Below are positions 1-8,340 of a stretch of 34,472 nucleotides of DNA, piece after piece. Within the stretch, counting starts at the first letter, position 1; the number at the start of each line of letters is the position of its first letter. The notes beneath the pieces were generated by a model. That model was not told where the DNA came from, ran no database searches, and was given only the letters and a program-made list of their open reading frames with translations. Source of the stretch: Sulfurospirillum sp. (lineage in GTDB: Bacteria; Campylobacterota; Campylobacteria; Campylobacterales; Sulfurospirillaceae); the NCBI GenBank assembly GCA_026987955.1, contig JALSME010000049.1:1-34472 (forward strand). The letters run 5' to 3'. Both the position numbers and the translations under genes were made by a program.

Positions 1-2
1 TA

Positions 3-569
3 GCTATAAAAGAGATTTTAGATGTTGTAGAGTATGGAACTTTGGCACTTTGTAGTGAAGATAAACCATATAGTTTACCTATAAATTTTGTAGAAGTAGA
101 TGGAAGTATATATTTTCATGGCTCTAAAAAAGGCAGAAAGATAGACACCATAAAAGCAAATCAATTTGCATCTTTTAGTGCTGTTGAGCCTTACTCCATC
201 ATAGATTCAGATTTTAGTTCAAACTCAGAGTTAGCTTGTCCTGCTACTCACTTTTTTAAATCTGTTGTAGTTGATGGCAAGATAGAGATTGTTGAGGAAT
301 ATGATGAAAAAGTATTGATGTTATCATCTTTGATGAGAAAACTCCAACCAAAAGGCGGGTATAAGCCACTTAGTCAAGAAGTTTACAAAAAAGCTATAAA
401 TGCAACACTTATATATAAACTTATTCCAGACAGTATGAGCTTAAAGCTAAAATTTGGACAAAAATTGACCCAAGAGAGGTTTGATATGATTATAAAAAAT
501 CTTGAAAAAAGAGGTAGCAAAAAAGATATGGAAACGATTGAGCTTATTAAGAAATATTATGCCGTATAA
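3..569 (+). CDS. Pyridoxamine 5'-phosphate oxidase family flavoprotein (5'-truncated by window edge)
   Basis: The listed ORF begins at an internal TTG, but the same frame is open back to base 3 (reading AIKEILDVVEYGT before the listed start), so the gene enters from outside the window and lacks its N-terminus here. The visible part resembles the split-barrel flavin-binding proteins of the pyridoxamine oxidase-like / Nim family: a strand reading SLPINFVEVDGSIYFHG, then SKKGRKIDTIKAN, the usual HG...GRK signature near the FMN phosphate. Such proteins are small cytoplasmic FMN or heme-binding oxidoreductases, and the substrate cannot be told from sequence. The C-terminal 60 residues are basic and helical. 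The stop overlaps the next gene's likely ATG by 11 bases, suggesting co-transcription. Family assignment is fairly secure; the precise activity is unknown. Confidence 0.75.
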   Translation, partial: AIKEILDVVEYGTLALCSEDKPYSLPINFVEVDGSIYFHGSKKGRKIDTIKANQFASFSAVEPYSIIDSDFSSNSELACPATHFFKSVVVDGKIEIVEEYDEKVLMLSSLMRKLQPKGGYKPLSQEVYKKAINATLIYKLIPDSMSLKLKFGQKLTQERFDMIIKNLEKRGSKKDMETIELIKKYYAV

Positions 570-1410
570 TATATTTTTTGATACAGAAACAACAGGCATA
601 GAAGCAGAAGACCAGATAATCCAGATAGGGGCTATCATAACTGATACAAAGGGGGAGCTTTATAAAAAAGGTGTTTATAATGAGCTTTGCTCATCTAAGA
701 TTCCTATAAAACTGCAAGCTATGAGTACTCATGGAATAAGAGAAGAAGAGCTAATAGGTAAGCCTGAATTTAAAAAAACAGAGTTTTGGAGTGAATTAAA
801 TGACTTAAATGATGGAGATAATTACCTAATAGCACATAATCTTCCATTTGATTTGGGTATGTTAGAAAAACATGGATTTAAAAATCAATGTCAAATAATT
901 GATACATTAAAGTGTGCTATGCATCTATTTGATGTTAAAGTTCCTCATGCTAGTGCTGGGATAAATCAGATTGATCTTATTGAAGAAGAGATACTTGATC
1001 CAAATAATAACATAGTTCCAAATTATAAATTACAAACATTTAGGTATAAGTTGTTCTCAAAAAATGATGAGGAAAAAGAGGCTATAAAATATGGTGTAGA
1101 GATTAAAGCACATGATGCAATTGGGGATGTTTTAATACTAAAGATGTTTTTAAAATCACTCTTTTTCAAAGCAAAAGAGAAATATGGACTTCAAAATAGT
1201 GAAGTCATGAACAAACTAGTAAAACTCTCAAGCGAACCTGTAAAGCTAACTATGTTTCTTTTTGGAAAATATAAAGGCATGAGTTTTGAAGATGTTCTTC
1301 ACTCAGATAGAGGTTATCTTGAGTGGCTACTAAGAGAGCAAGACAAGATGGGCGAAAAATGTGACCAAAATCTTAGACATACACTTTTAGAAATACTAAA
1401 GATGAAATAG
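559..1410 (+). CDS. DEDDh 3'-5' exonuclease (DNA polymerase III epsilon-like)
   Basis: The ORF track starts at a TTG (502), but I prefer the ATG at 559. It gives MPYNIFFDTETTG, placing the ExoI motif at the usual extreme N-terminus (283 aa). The catalytic acidic residues are visible: D8 and E10 in DTETTG, D98 in HNLPFDLG, and H185/D190 in HDAIGD. This is a complete DEDDh active site for removing nucleotides from DNA 3' ends. The C-terminal segment FGKYKGMSFEDV...YLEWLL resembles the short domain found at the end of exonuclease X-like proteins. It is too short and has the wrong architecture to call DnaQ confidently, so a general repair or proofreading exonuclease is the safe call. It overlaps the upstream flavoprotein gene and ends at an 18-bp palindrome, tail to tail with the CBS gene. 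Confidence 0.85.
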   Translation: MPYNIFFDTETTGIEAEDQIIQIGAIITDTKGELYKKGVYNELCSSKIPIKLQAMSTHGIREEELIGKPEFKKTEFWSELNDLNDGDNYLIAHNLPFDLGMLEKHGFKNQCQIIDTLKCAMHLFDVKVPHASAGINQIDLIEEEILDPNNNIVPNYKLQTFRYKLFSKNDEEKEAIKYGVEIKAHDAIGDVLILKMFLKSLFFKAKEKYGLQNSEVMNKLVKLSSEPVKLTMFLFGKYKGMSFEDVLHSDRGYLEWLLREQDKMGEKCDQNLRHTLLEILKMK

Positions 1411-1428
1411 ACCTCTACATGTAGAGGT
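1411..1428. repeat. Perfect 18-bp palindrome containing TACATGTAGAG, between convergent genes
   Basis: ACCTCTACATGTAGAGGT is its own reverse complement and starts immediately after the exonuclease stop codon, 9 bases before the stop of the CBS gene on the other strand. As RNA it can form a 7-bp stem with a CAUG loop in either direction. There is no strong U-run on either side, so a bidirectional terminator is plausible but not classical. Its core word recurs six more times in the window. Confidence 0.8.
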
Positions 1429-1437
1429 CAAACTTTG

Positions 1438-1845
1438 CTAACTCTCTTCTACATCTTTTACACTTTCTAATAATACACCTAGTATATCAGTCATTGTTAA
1501 GATTCCTTCGAGTTCGTTGTTGTCAATTACAAGTAGTCTTTTTACTCCACTTTTAACCATGATTTGTGCTGCATACTTTACATCTAGCTGTTCAGAAATT
1601 TGTAAAGCTGGTTTTGAGCATATATCATAAACTCTTAAAAGATCTATATCTCCATCATTTGCAACAATAGATGTCAATATATTTTTGTAAGTTAACATAC
1701 CATATGCATCATGAGGTTTAAGCTTATTTACTACTAGGGATTTGATTTTTTTAGTTCTCATTATTCCAAGTGCTTCTCGTACAGGCATCATTGGGGAAAC
1801 TTTTACTATCTTACTTTCTTCAACCATTACTTCTTTTACTAACAT
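1438..1845 (-). CDS. Two-CBS-domain protein
   Basis: This 135-aa soluble protein consists of little more than a tandem CBS pair (Bateman module). Repeat one begins LVKEVMVEESKIVKVSPMMPVREALGIMR and ends GMLTYKNILTSIV. Repeat two runs VYDICSKPALQISEQLDVKYAAQIMVKSGVKRLLVID and ends EGILTMTDILGVLLE. CBS pairs typically sense adenine nucleotides, S-adenosyl compounds or ionic strength and regulate a partner, because they have no catalytic domain. The ATG overlaps the stop of the PII-like gene by one base (TAATG), the arrangement of translationally coupled partners. Together with the upstream DUF1538 gene this suggests a regulatory subunit for that membrane protein. The ligand is unknown. It is the last gene of the eight-gene minus-strand cluster. 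Confidence 0.88.
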   Translation of the reverse strand: MLVKEVMVEESKIVKVSPMMPVREALGIMRTKKIKSLVVNKLKPHDAYGMLTYKNILTSIVANDGDIDLLRVYDICSKPALQISEQLDVKYAAQIMVKSGVKRLLVIDNNELEGILTMTDILGVLLESVKDVEES

Positions 1846-2198
1846 TATAACTCCTCTAAAATTTCTTTTTCAAATAGTTCTACTTCTTTACTTTCCATGC
1901 CAGAAAGGTGTGTTAGAGGGAATGTAAAGACCATGCCATTGGCGTTGTCGTCGTTATGTAACTCTAACTCTTTTCTAAAAGCTTTAAAAACTTTCATACT
2001 TAGTTTCTCAGGCAATATAAAAAGAAGTGCTGAGACATTTTCTTCTAAAGTTAGTCCAAAAAAGACCTTCTTTTCTTCAAGACCTATTGTCTTTCCGTTG
2101 AAGATTGTTACTCCTCCAGCTCCTGCATTTTTAGCTATGTCTATCGCTTCTTCTTCTTTAGAATCTGGTACAATTGCAATGAGTGAAACAAATCTCAT
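1845..2198 (-). CDS. PII-like (GlnB-related) small regulatory protein
   Basis: This 117-aa protein has the ferredoxin-like pattern of PII proteins: an opening strand RFVSLIAIVPD, a helix, AKNAGAGGVTIFNGKTIG, then after a short linker LLFILPEKLSMKVFKAFRK and a final GMVFTFPLTHL strand. It aligns by eye with the GlnB core, but the T-loop is much shorter and has no recognisable uridylylated tyrosine. The usual B-loop TGKxGDGKIFV is replaced by HNDDNANGMVFTF. It is therefore unlikely to be a classical nitrogen sensor and fits the broad group of PII-like proteins encoded beside transporters. It is joined by TAATG overlaps to the DUF1538 membrane gene upstream and the CBS gene downstream. Its ligand and partner are inferred only from this context. 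Confidence 0.72.
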   Translation of the reverse strand: MRFVSLIAIVPDSKEEEAIDIAKNAGAGGVTIFNGKTIGLEEKKVFFGLTLEENVSALLFILPEKLSMKVFKAFRKELELHNDDNANGMVFTFPLTHLSGMESKEVELFEKEILEEL

Positions 2199-3694
2199 TA
2201 TGCCTCCTTTTGTTTTGTTTTGTTTTTAATACTCGCATGAATTCCATAACCCATAACTGTTATCATAGGAAATAGTGATGCAAATGCTATAAGACCGAAA
2301 CCATCAATTAGTGGGTTTCTTCCATCAATATTTTCTGCCAATCCAAGTCCAAGAGCAGCGACAAGTGGAACTGTAACAGTTGAAGTCGTAACTCCTCCAC
2401 TATCATATGCAATTGGAACTATATATTTTGGTGCAAAGTATGTCATGATGATGACAATGATGTAGCCAACTATGATGTAGTAGTGAAGTGGTGTACCACT
2501 TATAAGTCTAAATGCTCCAAGAGAGATACCTAGTGCAACTCCAAGTGCAACAGAGAGTCTCAGTATTTTTTGGTCTATATTTCCTTTACTTATTTCACTT
2601 GCCTTCATGGCAATCGCAATTAATGCGGGCTCAGCCATCGTAGTAGAGAAACCTATCATGAATGCAAAAAGGTAAATAAGATAGTTGTTACCCATAGTTG
2701 TTAAAGAGTAGGCAATCGTCTCACCAATTGGAAAAAGTCCAAGTTCTAAGCCAACTATAAATGCGTCTAATCCAATTATAAGTAAAACTACACCTACAAA
2801 TACTTTTCGTATATGAGGTATCGGTTTTTTAATAATTATGTATTGAAAAAAGCCTATTACAAGAAGAATAGGGGCTACATCTTTTATAACTCCAAAAAAC
2901 TCTACAAGTAGATTATATGTTCCAAATCTATCTATGTTTGTCGTAACAGTTACAACACTTTGTGCTACTTCAGCAGTTGAGCCAAAGTTATATACAATAA
3001 TCCCAAAAACTTGAACAAAAATCATAGGTGTAAGTGAAGCAAATGCTATTAAACCAAATCCATCAATAGCAGGATTTCTACCTTTGATACTTGAGCTTAA
3101 TCCAATACCAAGAGCAGCAACGAGCGGAACTGTAACAGTTGAAGTAGTTACTCCTCCACTATCATATGCAAGACCAATAATCTCAATTGGAGCAAAAAAA
3201 GTTACACTTACAACTATGATGTAGCCACTAATAATATAGTATTGTATTGGGTGTCCTAAAAGTATACGCATCACTCCAAGTGCAATTGCAAAGCCAACAG
3301 AGAAAGCTACTGTTAAACGAAGATAGAAAGCATCTATCCTTCCATCACTAATAATAGCTGCTTTATTTGCAATTGCAATTAGTGCTGGTTCTGCAATTGT
3401 TGTTGAAAACCCAATAAGAAAAGCAAATAGTAGCAACCAAAATAGAGAGCCTTTTTTTGCAAAGTCATTTGCAAGGTTTTCTCCAACAGGAAAAATACCA
3501 ATTTCTAAACCTCTAATAAAAAGTGCAAGGCCAACAGCCACAATAGTAAGTCCAATACAGATAGAGATTAAATCTTCTGGTACAGTTTTAATAATAAATA
3601 TTTGAAAAAAAGCGACAACTGCTACAATTGGGAGTAAATCTTTTGAAGAATTTTTCAAATCCGATAGAAAAATTTTCATACTCTCTTTTATCAT
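2198..3694 (-). CDS. DUF1538 family integral membrane protein with two homologous halves
   Basis: This 498-aa, very hydrophobic protein is built from two repeats of about 240 residues. Each half contains, in order, GLE(I/L)G(I/L)FP(V/I)GE, GFSTT(I/M)AEPALIAIA, a glycine-rich helix, a long GYIIV helix, [21 protein letters not shown] and [11 protein letters not shown]. About six or seven hydrophobic segments per half are visible. The conserved polar stretch [13 protein letters not shown] inside a hydrophobic context resembles a transport site, and the duplication resembles secondary transporters. I recognise the family as DUF1538; its substrate is unknown to me. The start at 3694 overlaps the kinase stop as ATGA; a second ATG five codons in is also possible. 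It is coupled to the PII-like and CBS genes, which probably regulate it. Confidence 0.82.
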   Translation of the reverse strand: MIKESMKIFLSDLKNSSKDLLPIVAVVAFFQIFIIKTVPEDLISICIGLTIVAVGLALFIRGLEIGIFPVGENLANDFAKKGSLFWLLLFAFLIGFSTTIAEPALIAIANKAAIISDGRIDAFYLRLTVAFSVGFAIALGVMRILLGHPIQYYIISGYIIVVSVTFFAPIEIIGLAYDSGGVTTSTVTVPLVAALGIGLSSSIKGRNPAIDGFGLIAFASLTPMIFVQVFGIIVYNFGSTAEVAQSVVTVTTNIDRFGTYNLLVEFFGVIKDVAPILLVIGFFQYIIIKKPIPHIRKVFVGVVLLIIGLDAFIVGLELGLFPIGETIAYSLTTMGNNYLIYLFAFMIGFSTTMAEPALIAIAMKASEISKGNIDQKILRLSVALGVALGISLGAFRLISGTPLHYYIIVGYIIVIIMTYFAPKYIVPIAYDSGGVTTSTVTVPLVAALGLGLAENIDGRNPLIDGFGLIAFASLFPMITVMGYGIHASIKNKTKQKEA

Positions 3695-4704
3695 TTTCTA
3701 TTTCCTAGTGAGATTTTAAATCCTTTTTTATGGTCAAGTAGTGTGATTTTGCCAGAATGTGCCTTAATGATTTGTAAAGAGAGAGCGAGTCCAAGTCCAT
3801 GCCCTTTTGTTTTGGTTGTTTTAAATGGCTCAAATAGTATGTTTTTATTTTCAATTTTTTTACCACTATCTGTAATATATATTTCATCATTAAAATACTC
3901 TATATCTACTCTACCACCATCTTTATCATCCTCTTCAATAGCATCAATGGCATTGAATATAAAATTTTGTAAAACAAGAGAGAGAAGCTCAAAATCTCCT
4001 TTTATCTCTTTATGAGGGAGCCTAAAAGAAAAATCTATATCTTTTGAAAAAGTATATTGTTCTATTGCCAAATCACACTCTTCATTTAGCTCGTCTAAGT
4101 AAAAGTGTTGAATATTTAGCTGAAGATCTTTTGTAAAAAGCAGTGTAGCTTTAATGATTCGCTCAACCCTCCATATAGCTTTTTTAATCTCTAAAACAAG
4201 AGGCTTATTTTTAATGTCCGCCCTTTTAAAAAGCGTAGAGGCTAAAAGTGCAACTGAGCCAATGGGATTTCTGATTTCATGAGATAGGTGAGCCGCAACT
4301 TGCCCCATAGAAGCAAGACGCTCCTTTCTTTTTTCTTCGGTTATATCTGTTACACTAATAACAGTTTTATCATTATGAAGGGCAACTTTTACAAGATAAA
4401 ATGACCCATTGCACTCTATTTCACCTGTACTTTGTTTTGTATCTATCTTTTTTAAAAGTTCAGGAATTTTTTTTGCTTCACTGTTTTGTAGAAAAACATC
4501 ACCATTCACATCTAATACCCAGAGTGCATTTGGCTGAACTTCTATGATTTGAGCAATAAAATCTTGAAGTGACATATAAGATTCATTAAGCTTTTTATAT
4601 TCATCTTCAATAACATAAGTTTGGTTAATAAGGTCTTCTAATCCCTTTTTAAAAATCTCTTTCTCTTTATTGCTTAAGCTATTTAGTAAACTTTCATCAA
4701 TCAA
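3691..4704 (-). CDS. flgS: Cytoplasmic sensor histidine kinase, FlgS-type
   Basis: The 337-aa protein has no membrane segment. Residues 1-50 are helical, 50-125 look like a PAS-type fold ([19 protein letters not shown]), and the HisKA H-box [11 protein letters not shown] places phospho-acceptor His142. The ATPase domain shows an N-box around N247-N251, DSG at 279-281, FEPF at 291-294 and GHGLGLALS from 301. The beginning, [22 protein letters not shown], is the pattern I recall from Campylobacter FlgS, which phosphorylates FlgR to activate sigma-54 flagellar promoters. The start is TTG, preceded by a good AAGGA about six bases upstream within the end of the DUF234 gene, with a TTGA overlap. 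No response regulator is adjacent, as is usual for FlgS. The kinase call is certain; the flagellar identity is likely. Confidence 0.8.
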   Translation of the reverse strand: MIDESLLNSLSNKEKEIFKKGLEDLINQTYVIEDEYKKLNESYMSLQDFIAQIIEVQPNALWVLDVNGDVFLQNSEAKKIPELLKKIDTKQSTGEIECNGSFYLVKVALHNDKTVISVTDITEEKRKERLASMGQVAAHLSHEIRNPIGSVALLASTLFKRADIKNKPLVLEIKKAIWRVERIIKATLLFTKDLQLNIQHFYLDELNEECDLAIEQYTFSKDIDFSFRLPHKEIKGDFELLSLVLQNFIFNAIDAIEEDDKDGGRVDIEYFNDEIYITDSGKKIENKNILFEPFKTTKTKGHGLGLALSLQIIKAHSGKITLLDHKKGFKISLGNRK

Positions 4705-5570
4705 TATAGTTCCTTAAAATCATCCAACTCAAATAGTAAAATATCATCACTTTTTTTGCTTTTTAGCTCTTTACTAAACCCACTTTTAGAGTAAATAGCA
4801 AATTTTGTAGCTCCAAGTTTAGCTCTTTGTGATTTATATTGTAGGGTTTTTAGTATGTTTTTGCATACTTTGTGGTTTTTCCACTTTGTTTCACCTGCTA
4901 TTATTGTACCATCTTTTGTCTCAATTAGTAGGTCAATTTCAATATTTTTATCCCAATAGCTCCCAAAACTTAGTATATTATGTTTTTTATACTGTTTTAT
5001 TAAAAGCTCATTACTTAATTCTTCAAAACATAGGCTAATATACTGCTCAATTTTTTTTATAATATCCTTTACATGTAGAGTATTATTTATATTTGGAGAG
5101 ATAAAAGTAAACCAAAAACGAGTAAAGTTATTGCAAAAGTGTATTTTATCTTGTATTTGATATTTTCTTAGAGATTTTTTAATTAGTTGACCTTTGAACT
5201 CTTTTATCGGCTTTTCTCTGCTCATCTCTTTTTTAATAATATTGTTTTCAAAAAGAGATTTATAAAGAGATCTTCCTCTTAATTGGGATATATTTTCTTT
5301 TTTGTATATGGTGTAACTTTTTCGATCTCCTATAGCAAGACGCATTAAAATTGACTCTAAATCAGATTGAAATTTTTCATTTTTATCATAGATAAAGTAT
5401 GGTTTTAACTCATCAATTCTATTTAATATATTGTTTTGTATACATGTCTCCAAATCACCATCAAGTTTTAAAAATTTTAAAAAAGGGTGCCCATCAAAAA
5501 TAGAGTAAAATTCAATAGACTCTTGAATATCAAGATGGGGATACTGTTTATGGAAATCTTTTAGACTCAT
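4701..5570 (-). CDS. DUF234-type protein with PD-(D/E)XK nuclease-like domain
   Basis: This is a 289-aa basic protein without signal peptide or membrane segments. The middle region (about 90-160) looks like the winged-helix segment seen before DUF234 domains. The C-terminal part carries SFGSYWDKNIEIDLLIET followed by GTIIAGETKWK. D213 and the E227-T-K229 triad match the catalytic core of PD-(D/E)XK endonucleases. DUF234 normally follows an AAA-type ATPase domain, but no P-loop is present here, so this is a stand-alone version. I recall a similar gene (Cj0794) next to flgS in Campylobacter jejuni, which supports the FlgS call for its neighbour. The ATG follows the trkH stop with no gap. Function is unknown; nuclease activity is an inference from the preserved motif. 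Confidence 0.68.
   Translation of the reverse strand: MSLKDFHKQYPHLDIQESIEFYSIFDGHPFLKFLKLDGDLETCIQNNILNRIDELKPYFIYDKNEKFQSDLESILMRLAIGDRKSYTIYKKENISQLRGRSLYKSLFENNIIKKEMSREKPIKEFKGQLIKKSLRKYQIQDKIHFCNNFTRFWFTFISPNINNTLHVKDIIKKIEQYISLCFEELSNELLIKQYKKHNILSFGSYWDKNIEIDLLIETKDGTIIAGETKWKNHKVCKNILKTLQYKSQRAKLGATKFAIYSKSGFSKELKSKKSDDILLFELDDFKELY
5070..5080 (+). repeat. TACATGTAGAG copy inside the DUF234 gene
   Basis: Exact copy of the recurrent 11-mer. It lies in a gene read on the opposite strand, where it contributes to the codons for L-H-V. Confidence 0.7.
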
Positions 5571-7013
5571 TTAAAATTTTTTCCAAAAAGATCTAGAAAA
5601 AATAATAAAAACGGTATAGCACTCTAGTCTACCAATAATCATGGCTATACTAAGTACGATTTTATCATACCAAGTAAAAAAGCCATAATTTTCAGTGGGT
5701 CCTGTTAGTCCAAAACCAGGTCCAATATTACCTACCATAGAGATTGCAGTTGAGAGAGAGCTCATCTCATCAAGCCCCCTTGCATATAGATATGCCATAG
5801 TTATAAATATAGTTAATGTAAAGAGAGAAAGAAAGCCAAATACAGAACGGATTGTATGATTTTTAATTTCTTTATTGTCAATAAAAATTGATGAAATTGT
5901 ATTTGGATGCAGCGATTTTTTTATTTCAAAAAATATATTTTTAAAAAATATTATGTGTCTAATGCTTTTTATACCTCCAGCGGTAGAACCAGTATTACCA
6001 CCAAGAATCATTGCTAGAAATATTATCATAACAGCTATATTACCCCAAGTTTCATAGTTGATTGTTGCAAAACCTGTTGTTGTTGATATAGAAACTACAG
6101 AAAAAGTTGCATGGGTTAATGCAACATAAAAGCTATCACTGCTATTTGTTACATGCACCAAAGCCAATCCTAATGACAATGCAATTAGCATAGCTGTAAG
6201 CCACTTAAACTCTTCATGAAAGTATGCTGTTTTCTCTCCCATAAAAAATCTAATATGAGATATAAAGTTAATGCTAGAAATATACATAAAAAATATTGTA
6301 ACCCATAAAATTCCATCATTTTGAAAGTATCCTAATGAACTATTTTTTGTTGAAAAGCCGCCAGTTGATATAGTTGAGAGTGCATGTGCCAATGCATCAA
6401 ACCAATTCATACCAAATATAATGAGAAAGAGGAAGTTGACAAGAGTAAAAACTATATAAATTGTCCATAGTCTTGAGGCTGTATCTCTTATTTTTGGTGA
6501 AATTTTATCAATTGAAATACCAGTTGATTCCGCTTTAAATAAAGAGAGGGAACCATTTGGATTTAAAAGAGGAAGAAGTCCAACACCTAAAACTATGATA
6601 CCCATACCTCCAAGCCAGTGAGTAAGGCTTCTGTGAAAAAGTATACTATGAGGAAGTGCTTCTACATTAGAAAACACAGTTGCCCCTGTTGTTGTAAATC
6701 CACTAATGGATTCAAAAAAAGCATCAAAAAAGCTTATATCTAGCATCAAAACAAAAGGTATAGCACCACCAATACCTAAAAGAATCCAGACTAAATTGAC
6801 AGATATAATGCTGTCTTTGATACTCAAAGTTAAATTGTGATTTTTTAATATATAAAATACAAGACCATTTAGTGCAAACAATAAGAGCATAGTTATTATA
6901 TAAATAGTTACATTTTCACCATAAAATAGGCCTATAATTGGAGGAATTAATAGCGCAAAAAATACAACCATACCAACTGTAGAGATGAATTTTAATATAT
7001 TTTTTTTATTCAT
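5571..7013 (-). CDS. trkH: Trk-type potassium uptake protein, pore subunit TrkH
   Basis: A 480-aa membrane protein of the TrkH/KtrB superfamily with the four pore repeats. The selectivity-filter segments are visible in order: GFTTTGATVF, STISTGGFST, STTTGFATIN and VGNIGPGFGLTG. The conserved QxxGGMG-type stretch appears as THWLGGMGIIVLGVGLLPLLNP, and LGGNTGSTAGGIKSIR follows the third repeat. It should import potassium across the inner membrane, gated by the TrkA ring encoded just upstream (8-base overlap). Length and motifs are those of a complete TrkH. The next gene starts directly after the stop, so the downstream DUF234 and kinase genes are probably co-expressed. Confidence 0.95.
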   Translation of the reverse strand: MNKKNILKFISTVGMVVFFALLIPPIIGLFYGENVTIYIITMLLLFALNGLVFYILKNHNLTLSIKDSIISVNLVWILLGIGGAIPFVLMLDISFFDAFFESISGFTTTGATVFSNVEALPHSILFHRSLTHWLGGMGIIVLGVGLLPLLNPNGSLSLFKAESTGISIDKISPKIRDTASRLWTIYIVFTLVNFLFLIIFGMNWFDALAHALSTISTGGFSTKNSSLGYFQNDGILWVTIFFMYISSINFISHIRFFMGEKTAYFHEEFKWLTAMLIALSLGLALVHVTNSSDSFYVALTHATFSVVSISTTTGFATINYETWGNIAVMIIFLAMILGGNTGSTAGGIKSIRHIIFFKNIFFEIKKSLHPNTISSIFIDNKEIKNHTIRSVFGFLSLFTLTIFITMAYLYARGLDEMSSLSTAISMVGNIGPGFGLTGPTENYGFFTWYDKIVLSIAMIIGRLECYTVFIIFSRSFWKKF

Positions 7014-8340
7014 CTATATAATAAAACCATTCACTGATAGCTTTTGACTCTTCTGTTAAAGAGAAATATATTATGATATCATCTTCTTTAAATAGCTCTA
7101 TATTTTTATATGGTATAAATTTTTTCTCTCGCTGTATATAAAAGATTCCTTTTTCATATATTTTATTACTGATTTCGATTTTCTTTCCAACTAGTTTATT
7201 GGGTATTTTTATTAAGTGTGCAACGGCATTACCACCACAAAATGACCTTTGTGTTGTAAAATCAGAAGATGAAATTTGTTCTAATATACTGTAATAGGCA
7301 CTCATTTTTTCACCTCTAATAACTTCAATGCCTAATTTTCTCATTAAAGATGCATATTGTCTATGATTGTGAATACCAACGACTTTTTCAATTCCTATCT
7401 GTTGTGCTTCAAGACATTTTGTTATGTTAAATTCATCATTTGTTGTTGCAGAAATAAACATGTTAGTATTTTTTCCATGCTCTTCTAAGAGTAGATCAAG
7501 ATTGTAGTTACTTTTAATTACCTCTACACTATTTTTTAAAATATTATTTGCAAGCATACACTCTTCTAAAGACTTATCTATAAGTTTTATATTGAGACCT
7601 TTTTTTGCTAAAACTTTTGCTATTTCGATGCCAAGTTGGTTTGCTCCATAGATTATACAGTTCTTTATCTCTTTTTTTGTTGGTTTATTGCATATCGTAA
7701 GTCTTATATCACTCATTTGAGAAGGGAAGATGAAAAAGTATACTAGATCATTTGGCATTAGCATTGCCATCTCGTCTGGTATGAAAAACTTTTCACCTCT
7801 TTCAATGCCTGCTACTATAATTTTGTCATTTAGCTCTTTTTTAAATGTAGAAACTAGTATGGGTTCAAATTCATTAAATGTACGCATAGAAAGAAGCATA
7901 GCTTTGGTCAAATTGAAAGTTTTTATGTTATTTGCATGAGGAAAATCAACAAGATAATTAAAAATTTTTGCAACATTTATAGCTGGAGTAATAATATCTG
8001 TTATATTAAGCCTATTTTTAATTTTATCACTCATAAAAAAATCATTTTTGAGCCGTACTATTTTTTTTTCAACTTGAACTATATTATCAATAATAAGAGA
8101 TGAGAGGAGATTGACTTCATCAGAGTCAGTAACAGCTATAAAAAGATCAATATCATCTTTTATATTTCTATATGTATGTGGGTTTTCAACATCACCGCAA
8201 ATACTTAAAACATCAAGTGTTTCATCTATGTTTTGTATAGTTTTTTGATTGCTATCTATTAGAGTTACACTGTTATCATTCATAAGCTCTTTTGCTAAAA
8301 AGTAGCCAACTTGACCTGCTCCTGCTATTACTATATTCAT
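7006..8340 (-). CDS. trkA: Trk potassium uptake regulator TrkA (two RCK modules)
   Basis: The 444-aa soluble protein contains two tandem RCK (TrkA-N plus TrkA-C) modules, the classical TrkA layout. The first Rossmann motif is NIVIAGAGQVGYFLAKEL, with a complete GxGxxG. The second, IIYGANQLGIEIAKVL, has an altered glycine pattern, so NAD(H)-type binding is more likely in the first half. An acidic strand end (TLIDS) follows the first motif, as expected for NAD rather than NADP. It forms the cytoplasmic gating ring of TrkH, whose gene it overlaps by 8 bases. Its own ATG overlaps the upstream hypothetical gene's stop as ATGA. Confidence 0.93.
   Translation of the reverse strand: MNIVIAGAGQVGYFLAKELMNDNSVTLIDSNQKTIQNIDETLDVLSICGDVENPHTYRNIKDDIDLFIAVTDSDEVNLLSSLIIDNIVQVEKKIVRLKNDFFMSDKIKNRLNITDIITPAINVAKIFNYLVDFPHANNIKTFNLTKAMLLSMRTFNEFEPILVSTFKKELNDKIIVAGIERGEKFFIPDEMAMLMPNDLVYFFIFPSQMSDIRLTICNKPTKKEIKNCIIYGANQLGIEIAKVLAKKGLNIKLIDKSLEECMLANNILKNSVEVIKSNYNLDLLLEEHGKNTNMFISATTNDEFNITKCLEAQQIGIEKVVGIHNHRQYASLMRKLGIEVIRGEKMSAYYSILEQISSSDFTTQRSFCGGNAVAHLIKIPNKLVGKKIEISNKIYEKGIFYIQREKKFIPYKNIELFKEDDIIIYFSLTEESKAISEWFYYIDE

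Noticed and set aside
502-558. TTG start of the exonuclease ORF at 502
   Set aside because: The added 19 residues are basic and lie within the upstream gene; the ATG at 559 puts DTETTG at the expected N-terminal position.
447-638. Minus-strand ORF of 63 aa, and similar antisense ORFs across the window
   Set aside because: They lie fully opposite convincing genes, have compositions expected of reverse-complemented AT-rich coding sequence, and show no family motifs.
8061-8069. Run of nine A on the coding strand of trkA, and eight-base A/T runs elsewhere (for example in the amidase signal peptide)
   Set aside because: Such runs are expected in a genome this AT-rich; phase-variable tracts in this phylum are usually long G/C runs, and the frames here are intact.
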